64,000 nucleotides of DNA from Thiomicrorhabdus sediminis (GCF_005885815.1 NZ_CP040602.1:511630-575629); one strand, 5' to 3'. Counted from the first letter of the stretch, positions 8,404 to 17,068 are shown. Notes: generated from the letters alone by a model not told the origin. Made by a program: numbers and translations.

Positions 8404-9446
8404 TGGCGGATAATCAACAGCTGCGAGCGAGTCCTTCAAACAATAAGATTGAACTGACTGCAGAAGAATTAAGAAAAATTTTGGATAAATCAACGTCTAA
8501 TTATGTCGATGACGAAATTGACCTTGCTGAATTGTGGTCAGCAATTTGGTCCCGAAAATGGCTTGTTTTATTGATTACTTTTATAACCACTGTATCGGCG
8601 ATTTTTATCAGTGTTCAGATGACACCAAAATATGAAGCCAGTGTTAAGTTAATGCCGGTGTCTTCTGATGGTGGTGCTTCTGGTTTAATGGCTAAATATG
8701 GTGGGCTTGCTAGTTTGGCTGGGATTTCATTGCCATCCGGCGGTGATGTTCCTGTAGCTGCTGAAGCTGTAGAAGTATTAAAATCGAAGCGCTTTATTGC
8801 TGAATTTATTGCAGAGAAAAACCTAAAGCCGGTTTTGTTTAATCAAAATTGGGATGCCGATAAGCAGCAATGGATTGATAAACCGTCAATAGTGTCATCT
8901 ATCAAGGCTTCTATCTTTGGTGATATCGATAAGCAAACAGGCGTCTATTCCTACCAAGGTAAAGAAAAGTTATTGCCTGGTGAGCCTTCGATTTATGAGG
9001 CGGTAGATTTGTTTCTAACCAATATTTTAACCGTAAGTGAAGATTCAAAATCTGGTGTGTACAGCTTAACTGTCAAATGGTCCAATCCTGTTGAAGCTCG
9101 CGATTGGGCAAATGAATTGGTTCAGCGTGTGGATGAAGAGTTGCGTCAAAAAGCCTTGCAGGAAGCGCAGGCCAATATAGATTTTATGAACTCAAAACTT
9201 ACTGATATTCAATTGCAGGATATTCGCAATATTGCCTTAAAAAGTATTGAAGAGAATCTAAAGAAGATCACTTTTGCACAAGTGCAAAAAAATTATGTAT
9301 TTAAAGTGATTGATCCTGCAATAGTAGCTGAACAACCGGTAAGTCCAAAAAAGACTTTAATGGTGGCAGTGGCTATGGTGTTAGGATTGATGCTAGGGGT
9401 TTTCTTGGCGTTGATTTTGAATTGGCGCGCAGGCTCAAAAGCTTAA
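8403..9446 (+). CDS. wzz: Wzz-type polysaccharide chain-length determinant
   Basis: This inner-membrane co-polymerase should set polysaccharide chain length and bridge the polymerase to the export channel. It has a Wzz domain flanked by two membrane helices, one near residues 50-72 (WLVLLITFITTVSAIFISV) and one at the C-terminus after the proline-rich signature PVSPKKTLMVAV. The periplasmic part has helical segments around 245-300. No C-terminal tyrosine-kinase domain is present, so it is a Wzz-like rather than Wzc-like protein. ATG 8403 overlaps the TGA of the preceding export gene, implying coupled translation. Confidence 0.9.
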   Translation: MADNQQLRASPSNNKIELTAEELRKILDKSTSNYVDDEIDLAELWSAIWSRKWLVLLITFITTVSAIFISVQMTPKYEASVKLMPVSSDGGASGLMAKYGGLASLAGISLPSGGDVPVAAEAVEVLKSKRFIAEFIAEKNLKPVLFNQNWDADKQQWIDKPSIVSSIKASIFGDIDKQTGVYSYQGKEKLLPGEPSIYEAVDLFLTNILTVSEDSKSGVYSLTVKWSNPVEARDWANELVQRVDEELRQKALQEAQANIDFMNSKLTDIQLQDIRNIALKSIEENLKKITFAQVQKNYVFKVIDPAIVAEQPVSPKKTLMVAVAMVLGLMLGVFLALILNWRAGSKA

Positions 9447-9461
9447 TCCTTCTTAAGGATT
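9445..9461 (+). terminator. weak hairpin after wzz
   Basis: AATCCTT (9445-9451) and AAGGATT (9455-9461) form a 7-bp stem with a 3-nt loop directly at the wzz stop codon. There is no T run after it, so it may attenuate or protect a 3' end rather than terminate. Confidence 0.3.
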
Positions 9462-9627
9462 GGGTTCAATGATATTTAGCGGTTGTTCCATCGATTTATA
9501 TGGAACTATCAATTAATGGCTTTGATTGTGAGCAAGTAAACATCTTCTTTATAGGCTTTCCGAATCTAAATAGCCTTCATGGCAGAGTGAAATAATGAAA
9601 ATACTGCATTAAATTTTGATTAAATTG

Positions 9628-9656
9628 TTTACATTGTTGAATTTTTTATAAATAAT
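9628..9656 (+). promoter_or_regulatory. candidate sigma-70 promoter for the yjbE-like gene
   Basis: TTTACA at 9628-9633 is followed after 17 bp by AATAAT at 9651-9656, about 45 bp before the start of the yjbE-like gene. The 255-bp gap after wzz makes a separate promoter likely. The -10 matches the consensus only partly. Confidence 0.35.
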
Positions 9657-9701
9657 GGCAGCAGTGATGTTTTTTTTTGGTTTAAGTCGAGGGGAATGGC
9701 G

Positions 9702-10010
9702 ATGAAATCACTTTCTAAATTATTTGCGGTAGCTTTGGTTGCTATGATGTTTTCTGGTGTAGTTAATGCAGGTCCGGCTGCAGGTGTTGTTTCGGGAAGT
9801 GCCGGAGGCACTGGTGGAGCTGGTGCGGCTGGAGCTGGTGCGGCTGGAGCTGGAGCTGGTGCGGCTGGTTCGGTAGCTGCGGCAACTGGTGCAGCTGTTG
9901 GTGGTATTTCTGCTACGGTTGCTGCGGCAACGGCAGCGATTGTTGCGGCAACAGCGGTTGCAGTTTCTGCAAGCAATGACACAACAACGACAGTAACATC
10001 AGCACCATAA
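9702..10010 (+). CDS. yjbE: small Ala/Gly-rich secreted protein, YjbE/GfcA-like
   Basis: This encodes a 102-residue protein with a signal peptide ending near VVNA-GPAAG. A low-complexity Gly/Ala region follows, then an Ala/Val hydrophobic segment and a Thr-rich tail (SNDTTTTVTSAP). Size, composition, Thr-rich end and position just before YjbF-, YjbG- and YjbH-like genes match YjbE/GfcA. I choose ATG 9702 because GAGGGGA at 9689-9695 is correctly spaced for it and too close for ATG 9696. The Gly/Ala part is encoded by near-perfect 15-bp repeats. Exact function is not established in the family; the operon is linked to exopolysaccharide or group 4 capsule secretion. Confidence 0.8.
   Translation: MKSLSKLFAVALVAMMFSGVVNAGPAAGVVSGSAGGTGGAGAAGAGAAGAGAGAAGSVAAATGAAVGGISATVAAATAAIVAATAVAVSASNDTTTTVTSAP
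9816..9866 (+). repeat. 15-bp tandem repeat inside the yjbE-like gene
   Basis: The unit GGAGCTGGTGCGGCT occurs at 9816-9830, 9831-9845 and 9852-9866. A 6-bp partial unit, GGAGCT, lies between the second and third copies. All units keep the frame and encode GAGAA-type repeats. Confidence 0.85.
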
Positions 10011-10037
10011 CTTAGGGTTATTGTTGGGTTTAATGAT

Positions 10038-10064
10038 AAGCCGCCTTGATTGGCGGCTTTTTTA
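10038..10064 (+). terminator. Rho-independent terminator after the yjbE-like gene
   Basis: AAGCCGCC (10038-10045) pairs with GGCGGCTT (10052-10059) around a 6-nt loop, and T residues follow to 10063. The T run abuts the yjbF-like start region, so readthrough would be needed to express yjbFGH from the same promoter. Confidence 0.8.
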
Positions 10065-10072
10065 TGGCGGCT

Positions 10073-10759
10073 ATGAAACATACTCTATTATTTCTTTTGC
10101 TATTATTGGCAGCTGGTTGTTCTACCAATCAATCTGAAAAAAGCTATTTTGATAATTTTTATGAGACTTATTTGGCGATTAAAGAGCAGCAGAATCCACT
10201 GACTTGGCAACAAGGGCAGTCTTTGCCCTATGCTAGTATTCGAACCATGGTTAATGATGGTACGCCTGTATTGATGGTGTTGGGGTATCTCGTTGATAAT
10301 CAACAGAAGTGGTATAGCAAGAATCGTTTTAGTTTCACCTCTGAAAATGGCCGCGTTGTGCAAGTATATAATGTGAGTTCGGAGATATCTTCTATTCGTC
10401 CATCACCGATCTGGCAAAATTTACAGCTTGCTTCAGTGAAGTTGAATCAAGTCATTACTATTCCTATGTTTATAGATTTCTTGTCATCTAAGCGCATTGA
10501 TGTGAAAGCCAGTGTTCGCATTCAGGGTGATGGCTACGAAGAGCGTCAACTGTTTGGCAAATCTGTTAGATTGTTTAGGGTTTCGGAACAATTGACGATC
10601 CCGTCAATGAATTTCAGTTATACCAATTATTATTGGAAGGATGTTTCTACAGGTTTTATCTGGGAGTCCATTCAAAAATGGGGGCCCGATGTGCCAAAAA
10701 TTCATTATCAAGTGATTAAACCATGGATCAATACCATACCAGAATTTATCGCGCCTTGA
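10073..10759 (+). CDS. yjbF: YjbF/GfcB-family outer-membrane lipoprotein
   Basis: This is a 228-residue lipoprotein: hydrophobic signal LLFLLLLLAAGC with a lipobox (LAAGC) and mature N-terminus Cys-Ser-Thr. The body matches the YjbF/GfcB arrangement, with a beta-rich periplasmic domain and aromatic residues near the end (YTNYYWKDVSTGFIWESIQKW). In E. coli the equivalent is part of a four-gene set needed for group 4 capsule or extracellular polysaccharide secretion. ATG 10073 or ATG 10064 are both possible starts; neither has a clear ribosome-binding site, and the region overlaps the terminator hairpin of the preceding gene. It overlaps the next gene by 37 bp. Confidence 0.85.
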   Translation: MKHTLLFLLLLLAAGCSTNQSEKSYFDNFYETYLAIKEQQNPLTWQQGQSLPYASIRTMVNDGTPVLMVLGYLVDNQQKWYSKNRFSFTSENGRVVQVYNVSSEISSIRPSPIWQNLQLASVKLNQVITIPMFIDFLSSKRIDVKASVRIQGDGYEERQLFGKSVRLFRVSEQLTIPSMNFSYTNYYWKDVSTGFIWESIQKWGPDVPKIHYQVIKPWINTIPEFIAP

Positions 10760-11481
10760 AGCTGTTATTCTTCGTTTCTATTTGTGCTGGTATTCCCTCG
10801 ATCAGTAGTGCTTTTACTGTTCAAGTCGATGGGTGCGTTGCCGAGCCAAAAATATTTCAAGTGGATGCCAAAATTTCATTATTAGATGTTCTCAAAAATA
10901 CAGAGCTGACATCTTGTGCCTATGTGCTTGGTACTAGTTGGAGTATGGCTTCCTTAGAGCAGCAGCAAGCACAGCAGAAACGGGCGTTATTGTCACAAAT
11001 AGAGCATGAGATGTCAGAGGCAGATTCGGCCGCAACTATTGAATATTTACAAGCATTATTCGAGTTAATCGTCAAACAACCCGTTACAGGTAGGGTTCTT
11101 CCTTCTGATTTTGACTCATTTCATGTTGAGGCGATGCCGCAAAAAAACCGTGTCCTGACTCAAGAATCTACCATTTATTTTCCAAGCCAGCCTAAAAAAA
11201 TCAACTTAGTTGGTTTTTCGCAGTCGCAAAGGACTTATGACTCTGATTTGAGTACTACCGATATTTATAATGAAATGGATATTTGTTCTGATTGTACGCA
11301 TGGTTGGTTATGGTCGGTACAACCCGATGGGGAGGTAAAAAAACATAAAGTTGGCGTCTGGACGACAGGAAAAAATTATGTTGCACCGGGTGGCTGGTTG
11401 ATATCCCCTTTATCAGGGGTTGATGATTCTTTTTATCAGCAGTTGACTTTATGGTTGGCTACTCAGGAAGTTTTACAATGA
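10723..11481 (+). CDS. yjbG: YjbG/GfcC-family periplasmic polysaccharide protein
   Basis: The 252-residue product has a signal peptide ending around SISSA-FTV and a capsule-biosynthesis GfcC-type body. GfcC/YjbG proteins are periplasmic, carry beta-grasp (SLBB-like) domains and an amphipathic C-terminal helix, and act with the YjbH barrel. The visible end, GGWLISPLSGVDDSFYQQL, resembles the conserved C-terminal part of the family. It starts inside the 3' end of the lipoprotein gene, and its stop overlaps the yjbH-like ATG (ATGA at 11478-11481). Confidence 0.83.
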   Translation: MDQYHTRIYRALKLLFFVSICAGIPSISSAFTVQVDGCVAEPKIFQVDAKISLLDVLKNTELTSCAYVLGTSWSMASLEQQQAQQKRALLSQIEHEMSEADSAATIEYLQALFELIVKQPVTGRVLPSDFDSFHVEAMPQKNRVLTQESTIYFPSQPKKINLVGFSQSQRTYDSDLSTTDIYNEMDICSDCTHGWLWSVQPDGEVKKHKVGVWTTGKNYVAPGGWLISPLSGVDDSFYQQLTLWLATQEVLQ

Positions 11482-13613
11482 ATTGGTTTCCCCTAAAAGG
11501 TAGCGTTAGCAATTTTTCACTTTCTGTAATGCTTTTGGGTGGAATACTGCTAAGCGATTTTTCAAACGCAAAATCTTTGAGAGTTACGCAAAATGCTAAT
11601 GGGCCAACGGGCTTGGTTATGATGCCAACTGCTCGAATGTTTGATGAAGGTGAGTGGAGTATTCAATTTTCTGGTGACCATCCCTATACGCGTTATGTAG
11701 TTACCGCTCAGCCATTGCCATGGCTACAGGCGTTGTTTAAATATACCGATATCGCCACCAAACCTTATGGCCCAGCAAGTTTTTCCGGAAGTCAGACGTA
11801 TAAAGATAAATCGACGGATATTAAAGTCCGTCTGGTAAAAGAAACCTATTTTTTGCCAGAGGTATCCTTAGGAATTAATGATATTGGTGGAACAGGTCTG
11901 TTTTCCGGTGAATACTTAACTGCCAGTAAACAAATTAAAAATATGGATTTCACCCTGGGAATGGGGTGGGGTTATCTGGGTAAGCGTGAGCACTTAAAAA
12001 ATCCATTCACCTATCTATCAAGTTTTTTTGATTCCCGAGCATCGCTAACAGGAAATGCCGGTAACTTGACTAAGTTTAAACCGTTTTCAGGAAAAGGTGT
12101 TTCACTATTTGGTGGCGCGGAATACCATTTCGACAGTTTGCCGTTGGTCGCCAAGGTTGAGTACGATGCCAATAATTACCGAAATGAACCTGCAGGTGGA
12201 GACCTGAAACAGGACATTCCAATCAATTTTGATGTTGTTTATTCCCCAAGCAAACATGTTGATTTACATGCCGGAGTTGTTCGCGGCAATACTTTGATGC
12301 TGGGTCTTAGTTTACGCACTAATTTAACTTCAAAAGGCCCTGAAAAGTATTTTGATCCAAAGCCGGTTGAGGTTAATGATTCTACTGTCTATAAATCCAC
12401 AAGAGATTGGAAGGATGTCGCTAATGAGATTTCACTATCATCCGGTTATGCTGTTGAGTCGATTGAGAAGGGAGACGGTTCAGTAATTGTGTCTGGGCAG
12501 CCTAAAGCATTTCAGGATAGTGCTATGGGAATTGGGCGTGTAGCCCGAGTGTTGGTCAATCAAGAAGAGCTTGAAGATGTTAATAGTATAGTTGTTAGTG
12601 ATACAGCATTTGGGCAAGAAGTTGTGGCAGTCAAGCTCGATAAGGCAACTTTTGAAAAAGCTGCCAATCTTGAGATTGATCAGAGCGAAATCCTTGAAAA
12701 AACGGAGTTTTTACCGGGTAGTGAAAAGCAAAATTCAGACAGTGTGAAATCTATGTTGTTTGATTCTAAACAACATCGCTTTAACTACCAAATACTCCCT
12801 TTTTTCGCAGCAAGTTATGGTGGTCCAGATTCTTTTGTTTTGTATCAGTTGGGTCTCAGTCTCGATACGAATTATTTTTTGAACAAGAATCGCTGGGCCA
12901 GTGGCTCTGTTCAGCTTGGGTTAGCTGACAATTATAATCTCTACAAAGTTGATGGCTATTCAAAATTGCCGCCTGTTAGAACATATATTAAAGACTATCT
13001 AAAAACTTCCAAGTTGCGGATTCAGAATCTTCAATTTAATGATTTTGAGAAGTTGGGTGATAACTGGTTTGCAATTGGTTATGCCGGTTATTTGGAATCG
13101 ATGTATGCAGGGGTTGGTGCCGAGGTGATGTATCGTCCGTTAGGTAATTGGGCGGTTGGGTTAGATTTAAACCATGTCAAACAGCGAGATTTCGATCAGC
13201 GATTCGGTTTGCGGGATTATTCAGTGACTACAGGGCACCTTACAGGTTATTACGAGAACAAGGACGATATCTTGTTTAAAGTCTCTGCAGGGCGCTATTT
13301 GGCTAAAGATGTCGGTGTTACGATTGATTTTAGTAGAAAGTTTAGAAGCGGCGCTCGCTTAGGTTTCTGGGCAACAAAAACAAATGTATCGGCTGAAGAT
13401 TTTGGTGAAGGTAGTTTTGATAAAGGTTTTTATATGACCTTTCCAATGAATTTATTTACTTTCAAATCAACGCGAGATACCGCTAATTTTAGATGGCAGT
13501 TCTTAACTCGTGATGGTGGTCAGAAGTTAGTCAAAAAATATGAGTTATATGATATGACTGATACAAGAAGTCTTAAGTTTATGAAAAACTCATTTGATCA
13601 TGTTCTTCGTTAA
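11478..13613 (+). CDS. yjbH: YjbH/GfcD-family outer-membrane beta-barrel protein
   Basis: This 711-residue exported protein has a signal peptide ending near FSNA-KSL, then the YjbH signature GPTGLVMMPTARMFDEGEW and long alternating hydrophobic patterns typical of beta strands. A linker region lies around residues 290-400. YjbH/GfcD is thought to provide an outer-membrane route for polysaccharide. I start at ATG 11478, preceded by AGGAAG at 11465-11470 and overlapping the upstream stop, rather than at the in-frame codon at 11451. It ends the yjbEFGH-like set; no clear terminator follows. Confidence 0.9.
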   Translation: MNWFPLKGSVSNFSLSVMLLGGILLSDFSNAKSLRVTQNANGPTGLVMMPTARMFDEGEWSIQFSGDHPYTRYVVTAQPLPWLQALFKYTDIATKPYGPASFSGSQTYKDKSTDIKVRLVKETYFLPEVSLGINDIGGTGLFSGEYLTASKQIKNMDFTLGMGWGYLGKREHLKNPFTYLSSFFDSRASLTGNAGNLTKFKPFSGKGVSLFGGAEYHFDSLPLVAKVEYDANNYRNEPAGGDLKQDIPINFDVVYSPSKHVDLHAGVVRGNTLMLGLSLRTNLTSKGPEKYFDPKPVEVNDSTVYKSTRDWKDVANEISLSSGYAVESIEKGDGSVIVSGQPKAFQDSAMGIGRVARVLVNQEELEDVNSIVVSDTAFGQEVVAVKLDKATFEKAANLEIDQSEILEKTEFLPGSEKQNSDSVKSMLFDSKQHRFNYQILPFFAASYGGPDSFVLYQLGLSLDTNYFLNKNRWASGSVQLGLADNYNLYKVDGYSKLPPVRTYIKDYLKTSKLRIQNLQFNDFEKLGDNWFAIGYAGYLESMYAGVGAEVMYRPLGNWAVGLDLNHVKQRDFDQRFGLRDYSVTTGHLTGYYENKDDILFKVSAGRYLAKDVGVTIDFSRKFRSGARLGFWATKTNVSAEDFGEGSFDKGFYMTFPMNLFTFKSTRDTANFRWQFLTRDGGQKLVKKYELYDMTDTRSLKFMKNSFDHVLR

Positions 13614-13714
13614 TGGCTTAGAATACAAGCTTATGTTTAAACTAAATATAGTTGTTTCCTCGTTATAGTTTGGTTTTTTAAATCAATTAAAGAGTACATG
13701 AGGGGTGAAAAAAT

Positions 13715-13810
13715 ATGAAGAAAGTGTTGATAGCTGGTGTAATAGAGCAAGTGGCGACAAGCAGTAACGAATTGAACACAAATGAAGTAGAAAAAAATAC
13801 TAGTGACTAA
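13715..13810 (+). CDS. short ORF (31 residues) overlapping the galE start
   Basis: ATG 13715 is preceded by AGGGGTG (13701-13707) at good spacing and opens a 31-codon frame. It ends at TAA 13808-13810, eight bases into galE (GTG 13803). galE has no ribosome-binding site of its own, so this frame may couple its translation. The first residues, MKKVLIAG, look like the start of a Rossmann-fold epimerase, so it could instead be the broken 5' end of a lost gene. No homologue is recognised. Confidence 0.35.
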   Translation: MKKVLIAGVIEQVATSSNELNTNEVEKNTSD

Positions 13811-14798
13811 TCTTAATATCCTTATTGTTGGCGGAGCAGGCTATGTTGGCTCACACATGGTGAAAATGCTTTGTAAAGCCGGGCATACAGTTACTGTGTT
13901 GGATAACCTTTCTACGGGGTTTCGTCAAACCGTTAAATATGGCAAGTTAATTGTTGGCGATCTTGCAGATATTCATTTGTTAGAAAATTTATTCGCTGAA
14001 AACAAGTTTGATGGCGTAATGCACTTTGCGGCGAATAGCTTAGTTGGCGAGTCTATGGTTAATCCTTCCAAATATTACCGCAACAATGTCAGTAATACGC
14101 TAAATCTACTGGATGTGATGGTTCGTCACAGTGTAAAACACTTTATCTTTTCATCAACAGCGGCTATTTTTGGTGAGCCTGATTATGTGCCAATAGATGA
14201 AACTCATCCAAAAAAACCAATTAATCCTTATGGTTTCAGTAAATTAATGATTGAGCGTATTTTAGAGGATTATGCTGATGCTTATGGTTTGAATTCGGTC
14301 AGTTTGCGTTACTTTAATGCATGTGGAGCGGATCCAGAAGGAGAGATTGGCGAGTGTCATGATCCTGAAACTCATTTGATTCCATTAACCTTGCAGGTAG
14401 CTTCAGGAAAAAGAGATTCGATTACAGTTTTTGGGCTTGATTACTCTACAGATGACGGAACATGTGTTCGTGATTATATTCACGTTAATGATTTGTGCTC
14501 AGCCCACGCTTTGGCGTTAGATTATATTTTATCGTGCAAAGCACAAGGTGCTTTAGCATTTAATTTGGGAAATGGGGCAGGATTTTCCGTGCAACAAGTT
14601 ATAGAAGTTGTTAAAGCAGTTGTAGCACAGGATGGTTGCACCTTAACCATAAAAAATGGAGAGCGTAGGCTCGGTGATCCAGCAGTACTAGTCGCAGATT
14701 CAACTCAAGCTATGACGCAAATGGGATGGAAGCCTGAATATGTCGATTTAGAAACTATTGTTCGTCATGCATGGGCATGGGAAAAGAAACAAATCTAA
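13803..14798 (+). CDS. galE: UDP-glucose 4-epimerase
   Basis: GalE interconverts UDP-glucose and UDP-galactose (or the N-acetyl forms) through a 4-keto intermediate with tightly bound NAD. The 331-residue extended short-chain dehydrogenase has the NAD motif GGAGYVGSHM near residue 10 and LDNLSTG near residue 36. The catalytic Ser region is FIFSSTAAIFG, and the YxxxK pair lies in NPYGFSKLMIE near residue 145. Further family signatures are SLRYFNACGAD and RDYIHVNDL. It starts with GTG; no in-frame ATG is available upstream before a stop at 13788. It lies between the yjb set and the rml cluster and probably supplies galactose units. Confidence 0.93.
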   Translation: MTNLNILIVGGAGYVGSHMVKMLCKAGHTVTVLDNLSTGFRQTVKYGKLIVGDLADIHLLENLFAENKFDGVMHFAANSLVGESMVNPSKYYRNNVSNTLNLLDVMVRHSVKHFIFSSTAAIFGEPDYVPIDETHPKKPINPYGFSKLMIERILEDYADAYGLNSVSLRYFNACGADPEGEIGECHDPETHLIPLTLQVASGKRDSITVFGLDYSTDDGTCVRDYIHVNDLCSAHALALDYILSCKAQGALAFNLGNGAGFSVQQVIEVVKAVVAQDGCTLTIKNGERRLGDPAVLVADSTQAMTQMGWKPEYVDLETIVRHAWAWEKKQI

Positions 14799-15435
14799 AA
14801 GGGTAAAATGCTTTTGCAAATGTAGAGGGGGTGGCTTTTCTGTTGCAGTCGTTGTGCTATCACACCGCCTTGATTAAATGCACCGATGGAGATTAGTCGA
14901 GAAAGTTTGCTAAATTGATTACGCCAGAATGATGGCTTGTGGATTTCAAAAGGAAGATGTTGTGTTATTGTTTTCAATTCTTGTTCCTTAATCTATAAAA
15001 ATGATTTTTCGTAATCTCAAAACAAAAAAATATCCGTTGGTTAGAGTTGTCGGTTTGTAACTGCTGGGCCGGATTGAACCTATGTGTTTCAATGGGGTGC
15101 TCTTTTAACATTTAAGCAGTTTCTAATTTGCAATTGGAATGCAGTGATCGATTGGCTCTGCATGATGGGATGATGTCGCTTTGATACGGTATCGACAGAT
15201 TATGAATACAATTCTGTTATAACTTAGGGCTTTAAGGGCTGCATAAAGCGCTTTGTGTTGATAAAGAAAAAATGGTATCAAAGGAAGTCGAAAGTTGGTT
15301 TGCCACTGATAACGGGACTAGATTGGCGTTAAAAGGTGTGTTAAAAAAATCTGGCAACTAAGAAGATGCCTAAGAGAAGTCTGGGTATTATTTTTTATAT
15401 TGTTATTTGGTGTGTTTTGAAAAAAGGGTTTCAAA
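14799..15435. other. 637-bp gap without an intact gene, apparently decayed
   Basis: Both strands contain only short interrupted frames between galE and the rmlA remnant. The longest reads on the minus strand (14977-14795, 60 codons) and matches no family I recognise. On the plus strand there is a short frame near 15270-15361. The gap borders a clear pseudogene, so I read it as an old deletion or insertion scar. No terminal inverted repeats or transposase remains are obvious. Confidence 0.5.
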
Positions 15436-15624
15436 TTGAAAGGAATTATTCAAACTGGTGTTTCCAGAACTCGATTCTATCCGTTCACTCGCGGCCTATC
15501 GAAACAATTTGTTCCAAGTTGCGATAAACCGATGATCTATTATCCGCAAGCTGTTTTGATGTTGTCAGGTATTAAGGAAGTTTCGATTATCACCACTTCA
15601 GAAGAGAAGGCGCGCGCATTATGA
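15436..15624 (+). pseudogene. rmlA remnant (N-terminal third only)
   Basis: The 62-codon frame aligns without gaps with the first 60 residues of the intact RmlA encoded at 18182. Examples are DKPMIYYP and the [10 protein letters not shown] / [10 protein letters not shown] pair. The nucleotide-binding signature GGSGTRLYP is changed to GVSRTRFYP, the start codon is TTG instead of ATG, and the frame stops at the rmlC start. The catalytic and sugar-binding parts are missing, so it cannot work as a thymidylyltransferase. It probably marks an earlier rmlA-rmlC arrangement whose rmlA was deleted. Confidence 0.88.
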
Positions 15625-16184
15625 ATTTCATTCCTCAATCTATTCCTGACGTGATCTTAGTGCAACCCAAAGTTTGGGGCGATGATCGAGGCTATTTTGT
15701 TGAAACGTTTCGTCAGGATAAGTTTGAAGAAGCGATTGGCTATAAAGTGGACTTTTGTCAAGACAACGAATCCAAATCAATTAAAGGGGTGCTACGCGGA
15801 TTGCATTATCAATTACCACCTTTTGCACAAAGCAAACTTGTACGGGTTATTGACGGCAGAGTGCTAGATGTGGCTGTTGATATCAGAATGGGTAGTCCGA
15901 CATTCGGGCAACATGTCGCCGTAGAGCTTAGTGCGGAAAATAAACAACAGTTGTTTATTCCTCAAGGTTTTGCCCATGGTTTTGTGGTGCTGAGTGATTC
16001 CGCTATTTTTGCCTATAAAGTTGATAGCTACTACTCACCTGAGTGCGATCGAGGTTTAGCGTTCAATGACCCCACATTACAAATTGATTGGCAATTATCA
16101 GCAGACGAATTGAAGCTTTCTGAAAAAGACAAAAAACAACCGAATCTGTCCAATTTAGATGGCGGCTTTGAATATGGCAAATAA
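15621..16184 (+). CDS. rmlC: dTDP-4-dehydrorhamnose 3,5-epimerase
   Basis: RmlC catalyses the third step of dTDP-L-rhamnose synthesis in the cytoplasm. The 187-residue cupin has the family's [15 protein letters not shown], the core [21 protein letters not shown] with the catalytic His, and the second motif [15 protein letters not shown]. The last part, [13 protein letters not shown], is also typical. Length is standard. The ATG overlaps the stop of the rmlA remnant (ATGA), and the 3' end overlaps rmlD. Confidence 0.95.
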   Translation: MNFIPQSIPDVILVQPKVWGDDRGYFVETFRQDKFEEAIGYKVDFCQDNESKSIKGVLRGLHYQLPPFAQSKLVRVIDGRVLDVAVDIRMGSPTFGQHVAVELSAENKQQLFIPQGFAHGFVVLSDSAIFAYKVDSYYSPECDRGLAFNDPTLQIDWQLSADELKLSEKDKKQPNLSNLDGGFEYGK

Positions 16185-17061
16185 GGTTAAACTGGTTCTA
16201 GTCACGGGAAAAAATGGACAGTTAGGCAAATCCCTTCATGCTATTGCTACAAACAATCAAAAAGACTATTCCGAATACGCTTTTACTTATGTTGGGCGTG
16301 ATGAGATGGATTTAAGTGATTCACAATCCATTGACGCTTTTTTCCAAAATCAAAGGTTTGATATAATCATCAATTGTGCTGCCTATACAGCGGTGGACAA
16401 AGCGGAGTCAGAGGTTGAGCTTGCCGATAAAATTAACCATCTTGCAGTGAAGCAACTTGCTGAAATAGCCAAGCAAAAAAACAGTTTTCTTATGCATATT
16501 AGTACCGACTATGTATTTGATGGAAAAAGTTGCCATCCATATGGCGAATCCGACCCAGTCGCCCCACAAGGTATTTATGGGGTCACCAAGTTAAATGGTG
16601 AACAGGCTATTCAAACGGTCAACCCCAAAGGGGCTATTCTTCGCACCAGTTGGGTTTACTCTGAGTTCGGAAGTAACTTTGTTAAAACCATGCTTCGCTT
16701 GGGAGCTGAACGTGACAGCCTTAATGTTATCTTTGATCAAGTTGGAAGTCCGACTTATGCGAGGGATTTAGCGAAGACGATTTTGCAAATGGTCAAGAAA
16801 GCGGAAATACTCGAACATAACTCGATCTATCATTATTCTAATGAAGGTGTCTGTAGCTGGTATGATTTCGCGAAAGCCATTTTTGAAATAAGTAAAGCCG
16901 ATTGTCTAGTGACACCCATTGAAACTAAAGATTATCATACGCCTGCAAAACGCCCACATTATAGTCTAATGAATAAAGCCAAAATCAAAGCAGACTTTGG
17001 GATGGCAATCCCGTATTGGCGCGATTCGCTGATGCACTGCTTAACAGAATTAAAAAAGTAA
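16174..17061 (+). CDS. rmlD: dTDP-4-dehydrorhamnose reductase
   Basis: RmlD reduces the 4-keto sugar to dTDP-L-rhamnose with NAD(P)H. It has the Rossmann motif [12 protein letters not shown] near the N-terminus, [12 protein letters not shown], the serine/threonine region [11 protein letters not shown], the YxxxK pair in [11 protein letters not shown], and [19 protein letters not shown]. Length is about 295 residues. ATG 16174 gives the usual short N-terminus; ATG 16159 is an alternative. Both lie inside the end of rmlC. Confidence 0.94.
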   Translation: MANKVKLVLVTGKNGQLGKSLHAIATNNQKDYSEYAFTYVGRDEMDLSDSQSIDAFFQNQRFDIIINCAAYTAVDKAESEVELADKINHLAVKQLAEIAKQKNSFLMHISTDYVFDGKSCHPYGESDPVAPQGIYGVTKLNGEQAIQTVNPKGAILRTSWVYSEFGSNFVKTMLRLGAERDSLNVIFDQVGSPTYARDLAKTILQMVKKAEILEHNSIYHYSNEGVCSWYDFAKAIFEISKADCLVTPIETKDYHTPAKRPHYSLMNKAKIKADFGMAIPYWRDSLMHCLTELKK

Positions 17062-17068
17062 GAAAAAA

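Noticed and set aside
9816-9866. CRISPR-like direct repeats
   Set aside because: The 15-bp units are contiguous, in frame and encode Gly/Ala repeats. There are no spacers, and no cas genes are in the window.
9629-10081. 150-residue Ala/Pro-rich protein on the minus strand
   Set aside because: It is the antisense of the repeat-rich yjbE-like gene and its terminator. The plus frame has a ribosome-binding site, signal peptide and family context.
14795-14977. 60-codon minus-strand frame in the scar after galE
   Set aside because: No ribosome-binding site or domain is recognised, and the surrounding region looks decayed. Mentioned only in the gap entry.
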